Positions 1 to 6,439 of a stretch of DNA of 43,082 bases are shown here, one piece after another. Where the stretch lies: the NCBI GenBank assembly GCA_945902075.1, contig CAMDMA010000031.1, positions 1-43,082 on the forward strand, read 5' to 3'. The DNA is from Candidatus Kuenenia stuttgartensis (GTDB taxonomy: Bacteria > Planctomycetota > Phycisphaerae > Phycisphaerales > SM1A02). The notes below the pieces were generated by a model, which did not search any database, was not told the origin of the DNA, and saw only the letters and a list, made by a program, of their open reading frames with translations. The translations under genes and the position numbers were made by a program. Position 1 is the stretch's first letter; each line of letters opens with the position of its first letter.

Positions 1-1455
1 CATCGGCAACATCATGTTCGCCGCGTGTCCACTCGACATGAGTTCCTTGAGCCGAACCTTTTCCTTCTGCTTGTTGGGCACTTCGATGCCGACCGAGGTA
101 CGGCCAACCATGTTCGGGATGATGCGCACATTCGGCGCCTGAAGTGCGCGCGCAATGTCCTTCGCAACCGTCTCGAGTCGCGCGACGCGCGTGCCGGCAG
201 CGAGTTCGACGGAGTAAAGCGTCACCACTGGGCCGGACTCGATGTGGGTAATTTCGCCCTCAAGCCCGTAGGTTGCAAGCGTGCGCGTGAGGAGCCCCGC
301 CTGTTCGCGGACATATGCCTCCATCTTCTCCGAGTAGTTGCCTTCCGGCTCCTCAAGGAGGTCAAGCGTGGGGAACTGGTAGCCCTCATAATTTTCGGTG
401 CGCGGAATGTCTTCGTCGCGCAGGCTTGATGTCGGGGCCTTCGCGGTCATCTTGATAGGAAGGCGCTCAATCTTTGCGCGGAGTTCATTCTCTGAGAGTG
501 GCGCGCGCTCCGGCATGTCCTCAGTGAGTGGCTTGGTTTCGACGACGGTGAGCTTCTTGGTCGCCGTCACAGGAGCGATCGCGTCGCTGTCATCCGCGCA
601 ATCGTCGGATTCATCCATCTCCGACGAGTCCTCGGCGGAGTCATCGGTCTCGTCGGCGTCTTCGTCCGCATCCTCATCGAGCGCGTCATTAGGCTTGGCC
701 ACCGCGATTGCAGGCCGTGCTGTCGAGCGGCGCGCACGCGATCCACGACCGGCACCCGCGGCCACCGGCTGCGGAAACATCGCCGACGCGCGCTCACGCA
801 GCGTCGCGAAGTGGCTCTTCCAGTCGGCTTCCCACACCGGCGCGAGGAACGACAGCGAGCGCGCCACGGCACCAGGCAGCATCGCAACGATGGCGTCGGC
901 CGCGACGATCGCACCAAGCGAGAACGCGGCAAGGAACGCGATCGATGCGCCAACGGGGCCGAAGCGCACGTGCATTTCGTCCGCGAAGAACATCGGCACC
1001 AGCCCAGCGTCAACGCCGGTCAGCGGTCCCACCGTCGGGAACCACTCTGCGTGCAGCGCGCCGAACGCGCACATCGCGATAAGACATCCGACGAATCGCA
1101 CAAACGGGTGGGCGAGGCTTCGACCAAGCGCTGCGAACACCAGCAACACGCCGAAGTACACGGTCGGAATCCAGATTCCAAAGCCGAAGGTCGAGTAGAG
1201 AAAGTACGCGGTCGCCGCACCAAACCTTCCGCAGAGATTCAGCGGAGGATCGGTGGGATCCGCGACGACATGAGTCGGCCAATCCGACGAGCGGAAACTC
1301 GCCAGGCTGAAAAAGAGACCAACGTAGAGCGCTGCAAGCAGCACCCAGACGATGCGACGACTGGTGAGGTCGCTGTGGTCGGCGGGGGTGGTGACATCCG
1401 TATCAGCCTCCGACGCGCTGTTGCGCGTGGAGGTATTCCGAGCGGTCTTTGCCAT
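1..1455 (-). CDS. ftsK: DNA translocase FtsK/SpoIIIE family, N-terminal part (runs off window)
   Basis: FtsK anchors at the division septum and pumps chromosome ends into daughter cells. The visible 485 residues are the membrane and linker part plus the start of the motor. After about 30 polar residues there is a four-helix membrane region (about residues 33-195), including 'LLAALYVGLFFSLASF'. An acidic, low-complexity linker follows (about 235-300; many D, E and S). The alpha domain comes next, with 'THIESGPVVTLYSVELAAG' and then 'VRIIPNMVGRTSVGIEVPN', which is characteristic of the family just before the Walker A motor. The reading frame is open to base 1, so the ATPase and gamma domains lie outside the window. 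The start is the ATG at 1455-1453, with fabZ divergent 81 bp away. The family assignment is firm; only the truncation by the window edge limits the annotation. Confidence 0.9.
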   Translation of the reverse strand, partial: MAKTARNTSTRNSASEADTDVTTPADHSDLTSRRIVWVLLAALYVGLFFSLASFRSSDWPTHVVADPTDPPLNLCGRFGAATAYFLYSTFGFGIWIPTVYFGVLLVFAALGRSLAHPFVRFVGCLIAMCAFGALHAEWFPTVGPLTGVDAGLVPMFFADEMHVRFGPVGASIAFLAAFSLGAIVAADAIVAMLPGAVARSLSFLAPVWEADWKSHFATLRERASAMFPQPVAAGAGRGSRARRSTARPAIAVAKPNDALDEDADEDADETDDSAEDSSEMDESDDCADDSDAIAPVTATKKLTVVETKPLTEDMPERAPLSENELRAKIERLPIKMTAKAPTSSLRDEDIPRTENYEGYQFPTLDLLEEPEGNYSEKMEAYVREQAGLLTRTLATYGLEGEITHIESGPVVTLYSVELAAGTRVARLETVAKDIARALQAPNVRIIPNMVGRTSVGIEVPNKQKEKVRLKELMSSGHAANMMLPM

Positions 1456-1524
1456 AGTCCCGATATCGGCACAGAAGGCTCCAAAACGCCACTGAACGCC
1501 GCCCGCCGCGATGGGCGACGACGG

Positions 1525-1530
1525 TACGCT
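1525..1530 (+). promoter_or_regulatory. Probable -10 hexamer TACGCT, leaderless start
   Basis: TACGCT ends six bases before the ATG at 1537, so transcription would begin at or next to the start codon. No convincing -35 box is seen. It belongs to a pattern repeated at most transcription-unit starts in this window. Confidence 0.5.
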
Positions 1531-1536
1531 CCGCCA

Positions 1537-1944
1537 ATGCACTTCTGCCTCGTCGATCGATTCCTCGAACTCACCGAAACCTCGGCGGTCGCGATTAAAA
1601 ACGTGACCGCTGCCGAGGAATACCTCCAGGACCATTTTCCGGGTTTCCCCGTGCTTCCCGGCGTGTTCATGGTCGAGGCACTGACCCAAGCCGCTCGCGC
1701 CGTCCTTGAGAAGCGGGGCATGCCTCGGATGGTGCTTGGCGAAGTGAAGGCGCTCCGTTACGGCAGCTTCGTCCGCCCAGGCGAGAGTCTCAAGGTCGAA
1801 GTCACGCTCGACAAGGTGCGCGACGACGGATCGGTGGTCTTCAAGGCGCAGGGGTCGGTGCTTCGTGGCGCCGGTACCGGAAGCGATACCGTCGCTGAGA
1901 CAGCGGTCGCGGGTCGCCTTATACTGCGCGCCCTTCGGAACTGA
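1537..1944 (+). CDS. FabZ-like 3-hydroxyacyl-ACP dehydratase, hotdog fold
   Basis: This 135-residue hotdog-fold protein probably dehydrates (3R)-hydroxyacyl-ACP to trans-2-enoyl-ACP in the cytoplasm. The active-site signature is 'DHFPGFPVLPGVFMVEALTQ': His33 would be the catalytic histidine and Glu47 the catalytic acid on the central helix. The later stretch 'ALRYGSFVRPGESLKVEV' matches the second half of the fold (FRxxVxPGDxL in FabZ). The length is close to the usual 140-150 residues. The start is the ATG at 1537, supported by an upstream TACGCT; the open frame continues upstream, but those residues are arginine-rich noise. An unusual ACP gene and a second dehydratase follow, so the enzyme may act on one dedicated ACP rather than in housekeeping fatty-acid synthesis. 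That specialisation is inference. Confidence 0.85.
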   Translation: MHFCLVDRFLELTETSAVAIKNVTAAEEYLQDHFPGFPVLPGVFMVEALTQAARAVLEKRGMPRMVLGEVKALRYGSFVRPGESLKVEVTLDKVRDDGSVVFKAQGSVLRGAGTGSDTVAETAVAGRLILRALRN

Positions 1945-1979
1945 CCCGATCCGGGCAAGTTCCCCTGCAGACCACCTTT

Positions 1980-1983
1980 GGAG
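1980..1983 (+). promoter_or_regulatory. Shine-Dalgarno GGAG deciding the ACP start
   Basis: GGAG lies six bases before the ATG at 1990 but only three before the alternative ATG at 1987, so 1990 is preferred. Confidence 0.5.
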
Positions 1984-1989
1984 ATCATG

Positions 1990-2394
1990 ATGGTGAAGAG
2001 CCGAGCCGATATCGAAGCCGACGTGCGTGACGTTCTCGTGGATGCCCTTGGCGTCGATGAGGATGATGTTGTTCCGACCGCAACCCTCAAGGGCGACCTC
2101 GGAGCCGAGAGCATCGACTACCTCGACATTGTGTTCCGACTCGAGAAGAAGTTCACCACCGCGGAGAAGCCGTTCAAGATTGCACAGGGCGAGTTGTTTC
2201 CTGAAAACTTGATGACGGACCCGTCGCTCGTCGAGAACGGCAAGGTCACGGCCAAGGGCCTCGCGATGCTTCAGGAGAAGGTCCCGCACGTTGCCCTCGG
2301 CGACTTCGCGAGCGACCCGCAGGTCATCAAACTTTCCGGACTCTTCACGGTCAAGAGCTTGTGCGATTTCGTCGAGCGGAAGCTGGCCGCCTGA
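1990..2394 (+). CDS. Unusual acyl carrier protein with insertion before the last helix
   Basis: This 134-residue protein is clearly an acyl carrier protein. The phosphopantetheine site is 'LGAESIDYLDIVFRLEKKF' with Ser41, replacing the classical GxDSL by G-A-E-S-I. Helix I ('IEADVRDVLVDALGVDEDDV') precedes it. Typical ACPs have 75-85 residues and go quickly from helix II to the last helix, which here is 'LFTVKSLCDFVERKL' at the C-terminus. About 50 extra residues (roughly 57-110, with 'FKIAQGELFPENLMTDPSLV') lie between them. The gene sits between two dehydratases and ends three bases before the second, so coupled expression is likely. Unusual ACP/FabZ pairs are known from ladderane lipid clusters of anammox planctomycetes; whether this one makes a special lipid cannot be told from sequence. 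Confidence 0.85.
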   Translation: MVKSRADIEADVRDVLVDALGVDEDDVVPTATLKGDLGAESIDYLDIVFRLEKKFTTAEKPFKIAQGELFPENLMTDPSLVENGKVTAKGLAMLQEKVPHVALGDFASDPQVIKLSGLFTVKSLCDFVERKLAA

Positions 2395-2397
2395 GCC

Positions 2398-2922
2398 ATG
2401 CGCTGGATGTGGATCGACAAGGTCATCGTGTTCGAGCCGCACAAGCGGCTTGTCGCCGTGAAGAACGTCTCGCTCGCGGAGGAGCATCTGCACCAGCATT
2501 TTGCGGCGGAAGGTGTGCTTCCGCCATGTCCGGTGATGCCGAATTCGCTCATCCTTGAGGGCATGGCGCAGACCGCCGGCATCCTCGTCGGAAGCGTGCA
2601 CGATTTCCGTGAGAAGGTTGTTCTCGCCAAAGTCGCGTCAGCAACCTTTGAGCGCGATGTGCAGCCGGGCGAGACCATTCGCTACGACGCGACGCTGGAA
2701 CGCATGGACGACATGGGTGCAAGCACGATTGGAATCGTCGATCGCTTTTCATTCGTCGACAACGCCTGGGCACCGGTTGGGCGCATTGAGTTGATGTTCA
2801 GTCATCTCGATCAAAATCGCGCTGGCACGGAGTTTCCCGAAGAAAACTTCGTGTTCGGAGAGAACTTCCGCACACTGCTCGAAGGCGCAGGTTTGCGGAA
2901 GGCCGGCATGAAGCACTCGTGA
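2398..2922 (+). CDS. Second FabZ/FabA-like hydroxyacyl-ACP dehydratase
   Basis: This 174-residue hotdog protein follows the ACP gene after three bases. The active-site region reads 'LHQHFAAEGVLPPCPVMPNS', then 'LILEGMAQTAGILVG': the HF...P and the helix Glu needed for dehydration are both present, but six residues are inserted between the HF and the CPVMPN turn compared with the first dehydratase. The fold continues with 'KVASATFERDVQPGETIRYD', equivalent to the FRxxVxPGD strand. Start ATG 2398 gives MRWMW; an internal ATG at 2407 is also possible. Two different dehydratases around one ACP suggest substrates of different chain length or a two-subunit enzyme. The family is secure; substrate and pathway are unknown. 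Confidence 0.82.
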   Translation: MRWMWIDKVIVFEPHKRLVAVKNVSLAEEHLHQHFAAEGVLPPCPVMPNSLILEGMAQTAGILVGSVHDFREKVVLAKVASATFERDVQPGETIRYDATLERMDDMGASTIGIVDRFSFVDNAWAPVGRIELMFSHLDQNRAGTEFPEENFVFGENFRTLLEGAGLRKAGMKHS

Positions 2923-3138
2923 TGGTCGCTCGCGCGTCGATCACGGGATGAGTTCCCCGATTTCCGAAAAACACACCAGAGGCTGAAGCTCTTTGTGAGT
3001 CGCACGGCTCCAATACGGTTCCAATGCGGTCCTCGTGCGGTCCTCGTGCGGACCCACCCAGGGACGCTCGCTCTCATCTATCACGGGTTTGCAGCACAGG
3101 CATCCATCGCAGGAATCAAGCCACGCAGGAATCAAGCC
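2923..3138. other. Non-coding gap with short tandem repeats
   Basis: The 216 bases between the second dehydratase and the AhpD-like gene hold two tandem-repeat blocks (listed separately) and no convincing gene. Unlike most other unit starts in the window, no TANNNT box stands just before the next start codon. Confidence 0.4.
3009..3052. repeat. Four degenerate 11-bp tandem units
   Basis: Units read tccaatacggt, tccaatgcggt, cctcgtgcggt and cctcgtgcgga. The 11-bp period is not a multiple of three, so this is not a coding repeat; it is close to one DNA helical turn. Confidence 0.75.
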
Positions 3139-3139
3139 A
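3108..3139. repeat. Exact 16-bp tandem duplication at a start codon
   Basis: The unit cgcaggaatcaagcca occurs twice without mismatch. The last base of the second copy is the A of the ATG at 3139, so each copy supplies an AGGA-type sequence upstream of the AhpD-like gene. Confidence 0.85.
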
Positions 3140-3660
3140 TGCCAAGACTTTCCATTGTCGAGCCGAAAGACGCCATCGGAGACGCCGCGCGCGTACTCGC
3201 GGCAGCACCGATCAATATCTACAAGGGCCTCGCAGCACACCCGGAGGTCTTTGCGGCGTTCGTCGCGTTCTCGAAGGCGCTTGCCCACAGCCACGCGCTG
3301 ACGGCGCCCGAACGCGAACTTGTGGCCCTTCGTACGGCGGAAGTCAGGCACTGCGAGTATTGCGTCGCGGCGCACACGAAGATCTCATCCGGGGCCGGTC
3401 TTGATGCAGCGCGCGCGCTCGCAGCCCGTCGCGGTGTTGCGTCGAACCCGAAGGAGCAGGAGTTGCTCGACTTCACCAGCGCAGTGCTCATGAAGAATGG
3501 CCATGTGACCGATGCGGAACTCGCGGCGTTTCGCGCCGCGGGCTACGACGACAAGGCCGTAATTGAGGTCATCGGCGGCATCACCGCGATGACTTTCACC
3601 AATCTGTACAACCATGTGCACCAGACCGTGCTCGACTTTCCGCCCGTTCCGGCGGTGTGA
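3139..3660 (+). CDS. AhpD-like / carboxymuconolactone decarboxylase family protein
   Basis: This 173-residue, all-helical protein belongs to the AhpD/CMD superfamily. The diagnostic motif 'EVRHCEYCVAAHT' holds the redox CxxC (Cys72, Cys75) and the histidine four residues later (His79). An upstream 'LTAPERELVALRTA' helix carries the conserved Glu. A second conserved stretch with 'DDKAVIEVIGGITAMTFTN' near the C-terminus is typical of the peroxidase-related subgroup. Such proteins act as thiol-dependent reductases of organic peroxides or partner adaptors; the electron donor here is unknown. Start ATG 3139 is preferred because the open frame upstream runs through the tandem repeats. It appears to be a single-gene unit ending at the strong hairpin at 3707-3748. 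Confidence 0.85.
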   Translation: MPRLSIVEPKDAIGDAARVLAAAPINIYKGLAAHPEVFAAFVAFSKALAHSHALTAPERELVALRTAEVRHCEYCVAAHTKISSGAGLDAARALAARRGVASNPKEQELLDFTSAVLMKNGHVTDAELAAFRAAGYDDKAVIEVIGGITAMTFTNLYNHVHQTVLDFPPVPAV

Positions 3661-3706
3661 ACGAGGGGGTGCGGAATGGCTCGCGACGACGATCGACCGC
3701 AAAACG

Positions 3707-3748
3707 CACAGCCCCGTGCTTCAGTTGAATCTGAAGCACGGGGCTGTG
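3707..3748. terminator. 18-bp perfect stem hairpin, probable terminator
   Basis: The arms 3707-3724 (cacagccccgtgcttcag) and 3731-3748 pair perfectly around a six-base loop, ttgaat. It lies 46 bases after the AhpD-like stop codon. AAAA precedes it and only TT follows, so the U-tract is weak in the forward sense and slightly better in reverse. Confidence 0.75.
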
Positions 3749-4049
3749 TTCGCAGGCGAGTCGGGACGGGGCGCTCCTCAGCCACCCCGTCCCGCACGGA
3801 GTCTTTGGGAGCCCCGATCGGGGAGGCGATCCGATACGGGGCCGATCCAAGATTCGAGTCCACAGGGCCGAAACCCTGCAGGATTCGAAACTGTTGCGGT
3901 CGCGGAGTCCCTTACGCGACGGGCAACAGGGAGACAATGAGTTTCAACGCCGGAGATGCAAGTTCATACCCCAGGCTGCACGCGCTTTGAGGTTCATCTG
4001 CATGGGTTCTGCGGGTCGCGCACAGCGGCCGCTGCCGTAGGATGCGTCG
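3749..4049. other. Hairpin-rich non-coding stretch upstream of coaD
   Basis: No plausible gene is seen in these 301 bases. They hold a 10-bp stem (cgggacgggg 3762-3771 with 3785-3794), a 12-base palindrome ccccgatcgggg (3812-3823), a small hairpin (caggg 3863-3867 with ccctg 3874-3878), and the heptamer gattcga twice (3851, 3882). A structured small RNA is possible. I could not fit it to tRNA, tmRNA, SRP RNA or RNase P RNA. Confidence 0.35.
4038..4043 (+). promoter_or_regulatory. Probable -10 hexamer TAGGAT for coaD
   Basis: The hexamer ends six bases before the GTG at 4050, which fits a leaderless transcript and supports that start. Confidence 0.5.
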
Positions 4050-4607
4050 GTGCCCCGACACCTCGCTATTTACACCGGCTCCTTTGACCCGATCAGCTAC
4101 GGACATCTCGACATCCTGCGCCGCAGCCGTGGGATGTTCGATGAGGTTGTCCTCGCGATCGGCCGCAATCCGAACAAAGAAGCACTCTTTAGTTTCGACG
4201 AGCGGCTCGAACTTGCGCGTGCGCTTGTCGCGGACATGCTGGCAAAAGACACAGGGGGAGCCCATATTCGCGTTGATCATTACACCGGCTTGACCGTCGA
4301 CTACGCTCGGTCGGTCGCCGCATGTGCGATCGTGCGGGGCATTCGCAACATCACGGATCTCGCTGGTGAATGCCAGCTTGCGATCACCAATCGCCAGGTT
4401 GCGGGCATCGAGACCGTCTTCATCGTGACGGGCGAGAATTTCGCCTACACGAGTTCAAGCCTGATCAAGCAGATCGCGGCACTGGGTGGTTCACTCGACG
4501 CGCTGTCGACACTCGTGCCGCCGATGGTGGTCGAGGCACTGCGCGCCAAGCGACGCGATCCATCGAACCCGATTGGTCGTCTCGCGCGCGACGGGCTCCT
4601 CGAGTGA
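4050..4607 (+). CDS. coaD: Pantetheine-phosphate adenylyltransferase
   Basis: CoaD joins 4'-phosphopantetheine and ATP to dephospho-CoA, the penultimate step of CoA synthesis. The nucleotidyltransferase motif 'AIYTGSFDPISYGHLDIL' is at residues 6-23, with His19 of the (T/H)xGH box. The family stretches 'AIVRGIRNITDL' and 'YTSSSLIKQIA' (the ISSTxxR/K-like ATP loop) follow at the expected spacing. At 185 residues it is about 20 longer than most bacterial CoaD, the excess being a C-terminal tail after 'LVPPMVVEAL'. The start is GTG 4050; the upstream TAGGAT supports it. panB, another CoA-pathway gene, lies 0.8 kb downstream on the same strand, separated by the MBL-fold gene, so the three genes may share a role in CoA supply. 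Confidence 0.95.
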   Translation: MPRHLAIYTGSFDPISYGHLDILRRSRGMFDEVVLAIGRNPNKEALFSFDERLELARALVADMLAKDTGGAHIRVDHYTGLTVDYARSVAACAIVRGIRNITDLAGECQLAITNRQVAGIETVFIVTGENFAYTSSSLIKQIAALGGSLDALSTLVPPMVVEALRAKRRDPSNPIGRLARDGLLE

Positions 4608-4625
4608 CTGCCGAGCGCGCTCTGA

Positions 4626-4631
4626 TACCCT
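4626..4631 (+). promoter_or_regulatory. Probable -10 hexamer TACCCT
   Basis: TACCCT, preceded by TGA (extended -10 like), ends ten bases before the ATG at 4642, giving a leader of at most a few bases. Confidence 0.4.
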
Positions 4632-4641
4632 TCGCCACCTC

Positions 4642-5325
4642 ATGTCTGCCTCTTTTCGCGTCATCTCCATCGGAACCCTCGCCTCGAACCCGCACTGGGG
4701 TGAGCGCGGTGCGGTTCGTCCGCCGCATGCGACCACTTCGCTGATCGTTGTTGGTAAGACCAAAATTCTTGTTGATCCTTCGCTTCCGCCGCAGGTGATC
4801 GTGCCGCGGCTCGTCGAGCGCGCCGGGATTGGTCCCGACGAGATCACCCACGTCTTTCTCACCTGTCTCAATCCCATTCATCGGCGGGGAATCCTCGCTT
4901 TCGAGCGGGCGCAGTGGCTTGTGAGCGAACGCGAACGCGAGGCGGTTGGGGTTCAACTCATTAACTCGATCAAGGAAGCGCACGCCGCCGACGATCACGA
5001 CCTCGTGCGAACGATGGCGCAGGAAGTGGGCATCGTCGAGCGAACCTCCGCAGCACCGGACAGGCTAGCCCCTGGGGTCGATCTGTTTCCACTTCCCGGT
5101 ATCACGCCTGGGCTCACTGGGCTGCTGCTGCCTGGAAGTGGCGCCACGACGCTGATCACTGGCGACGCTGTTGCGACCGTTGAGCACCTCGCGGCGGGGC
5201 AGGTCATCACGCCGTGCTATGACCTTGAGGCTGCGCGGGAGAGTTTCGCGGAGGCGATCGAGATCGCCGACTGGATCGTGTGCGGTCGGGATAACGTCGT
5301 GCCAAACCAGACCCGCCGTTTCTAG
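4642..5325 (+). CDS. MBL-fold protein with degenerate metal site (probable pseudoenzyme)
   Basis: The 227 residues follow the metallo-beta-lactamase fold: 'TSLIVVGKTKILVDPSLPP' (strand, VD turn), the metal-motif position 'ITHVFLTCLNPIHRRGILAF', 'LPLPGITPGLTGLLL' and 'TTLITGDAVATVEH'. However, the canonical T-H-x-H-x-D-H is T74-C-L-N-P-I-H80, so two His and the Asp are replaced by Cys75, Asn77 and Ile79. The TPGHTPG histidine is Ile154, and the last ligand position reads G-R-D (Arg216) rather than G-H-D. Only His80 and Asp175 of the usual ligands remain. A normal two-metal hydrolase is therefore unlikely; binding, regulation or a changed chemistry is possible. It lies between coaD and panB on the same strand. 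The fold is fairly certain, the function unknown. Confidence 0.78.
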   Translation: MSASFRVISIGTLASNPHWGERGAVRPPHATTSLIVVGKTKILVDPSLPPQVIVPRLVERAGIGPDEITHVFLTCLNPIHRRGILAFERAQWLVSEREREAVGVQLINSIKEAHAADDHDLVRTMAQEVGIVERTSAAPDRLAPGVDLFPLPGITPGLTGLLLPGSGATTLITGDAVATVEHLAAGQVITPCYDLEAARESFAEAIEIADWIVCGRDNVVPNQTRRF

Positions 5326-5391
5326 GGCCACCGACATGCGGGGGAAGCGCTTCGCATCGGATGATGCGCAAATTTCGCGAGGGGAGCACCC

Positions 5392-5397
5392 TATGAT
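5392..5397 (+). promoter_or_regulatory. Probable -10 hexamer TATGAT for panB
   Basis: The hexamer ends eight bases before the ATG at 5406; it is the best match to consensus in the set. Confidence 0.5.
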
Positions 5398-5405
5398 GCA
5401 CGCCC

Positions 5406-6428
5406 ATGCCTCCCGGACGCCCCGCCACCGCCACCGCCAACGCTGAAGCGACGACTGTCAACCCGTTGGCAGCCACGCTCGATAGCACGCCCAATAGCCC
5501 GCCCGCAGCAATTCCCACTGCTTGGGCTGGTCCCGATCCAACGCACGCTCCCGTGACTGTCCGCTCGCTGCAACGGGCGATGCGCGAGCGCAAGACCTTT
5601 GCCGCGCTCACGTGCTACGACGCGACAACCGCGCGTTGGCTTGAGCGCGCCGGCGTTCCTGTGCTCCTCGTCGGCGATACGGCGGCCGAGGTGATCCTTG
5701 GTCATCCCAACACGCTGCATGCTCCGCTTGATTTCCTCATCATGCTCACGGCCGCGGTCAAACGCGGCGCCCCGCGCACGCTCGTGATGGCTGACATGCC
5801 GTTCATGAGCTACCAGGCTGACGAAGCAGAGGGTGTGCGCAACGCCGGACGTTTTATGACCGAAGGCCACGCCGATACGGTCAAGCTCGAGGTCGACGCT
5901 TCATTCGCGCCGCTCGTTGCGCGTATGACGCGAGCCGGCATCCCGGTTGTGGCTCATATCGGCTCGCGCCCGCAGCACGCCAAGCAGGTGGGCGGCTACG
6001 TGGCTGCTGGGAAGACCGCGGACGACGCGGTCAAGATTCTTGAGGACGCCGACGCGATGATCGCGGCGGGTGCAACGATGTTGCTCATTGAGGCGACGCC
6101 GGTTGAGGTCACCGAGGAGGTCGTGCGCCGATCGCCGGTGCCGGTCATCGGATGCGGGGCTGGTCCCGTCTGCCACGGACAAGTCGTCGTCACCCACGAC
6201 CTACTCGGACTCACCGAGCGTCAGCCGCCCTTCGCCCTCCCGATTCTCGCCCTTGGGAAGCAACTTACGGAGATGGCAGAGTCGTGGAAGGCCCGCGTGC
6301 GAACAGGCGTGCTCGGGGAGCATCCGTATGCGCTGGGCGACGAACAGAAGGCAGAGTTTTTCCGTCGGATCGGCCGTCGTGGAGCATCCGCAAGCGACCC
6401 CGTTTCACCGATCTCGATCCCGTATTGA
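5406..6428 (+). CDS. panB: 3-methyl-2-oxobutanoate hydroxymethyltransferase (ketopantoate synthase)
   Basis: PanB transfers a hydroxymethyl group from 5,10-methylene-tetrahydrofolate to 2-oxoisovalerate, the first committed step to pantothenate. The TIM-barrel signatures are all present: 'FAALTCYDATTARWLERAGV', 'VLLVGDTAAEVILGH', 'LVMADMPFMSY', 'DTVKLEVD', 'VVAHIGSRPQHAKQVGGY' and the C-terminal 'VVTHDLLGLTERQPPF'. The 340-residue product is about 70 longer than E. coli PanB. About 48 of the extra residues are an Ala/Pro/Thr-rich N-terminal extension before 'PVTVRSLQRAMRERKTFAAL', the usual N-terminus. The TATGAT box eight bases upstream supports ATG 5406, so the extension may be genuinely translated. 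The HtrA-type protease gene starts 11 bases after the stop. The assignment is secure. Confidence 0.94.
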   Translation: MPPGRPATATANAEATTVNPLAATLDSTPNSPPAAIPTAWAGPDPTHAPVTVRSLQRAMRERKTFAALTCYDATTARWLERAGVPVLLVGDTAAEVILGHPNTLHAPLDFLIMLTAAVKRGAPRTLVMADMPFMSYQADEAEGVRNAGRFMTEGHADTVKLEVDASFAPLVARMTRAGIPVVAHIGSRPQHAKQVGGYVAAGKTADDAVKILEDADAMIAAGATMLLIEATPVEVTEEVVRRSPVPVIGCGAGPVCHGQVVVTHDLLGLTERQPPFALPILALGKQLTEMAESWKARVRTGVLGEHPYALGDEQKAEFFRRIGRRGASASDPVSPISIPY

Positions 6429-6432
6429 GGAG
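6427..6432 (+). promoter_or_regulatory. Shine-Dalgarno GAGGAG overlapping the panB stop
   Basis: GAGGAG is seven bases before the ATG at 6440 and overlaps the TGA of panB, deciding the start of the protease and linking its translation to panB. Confidence 0.6.
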
Positions 6433-6439
6433 TCCTTTG

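Noticed and set aside
398-1198. Plus-strand open frame of 266 codons, Ser/Ala-rich
   Set aside because: It is antisense to ftsK, whose membrane and alpha domains are recognisable; the Ser-rich product is typical of a shadow frame.
3840-3920. Possible tRNA (TTCGAGTCC and GATTCGAA strings)
   Set aside because: No acceptor or anticodon arms could be paired around either string on either strand, and no CCA end fits.
3596-3937. Minus-strand frame across the hairpins between the AhpD-like gene and coaD
   Set aside because: Arg/Ser/Pro-rich, no start signal or family, and it crosses the 18-bp hairpin.
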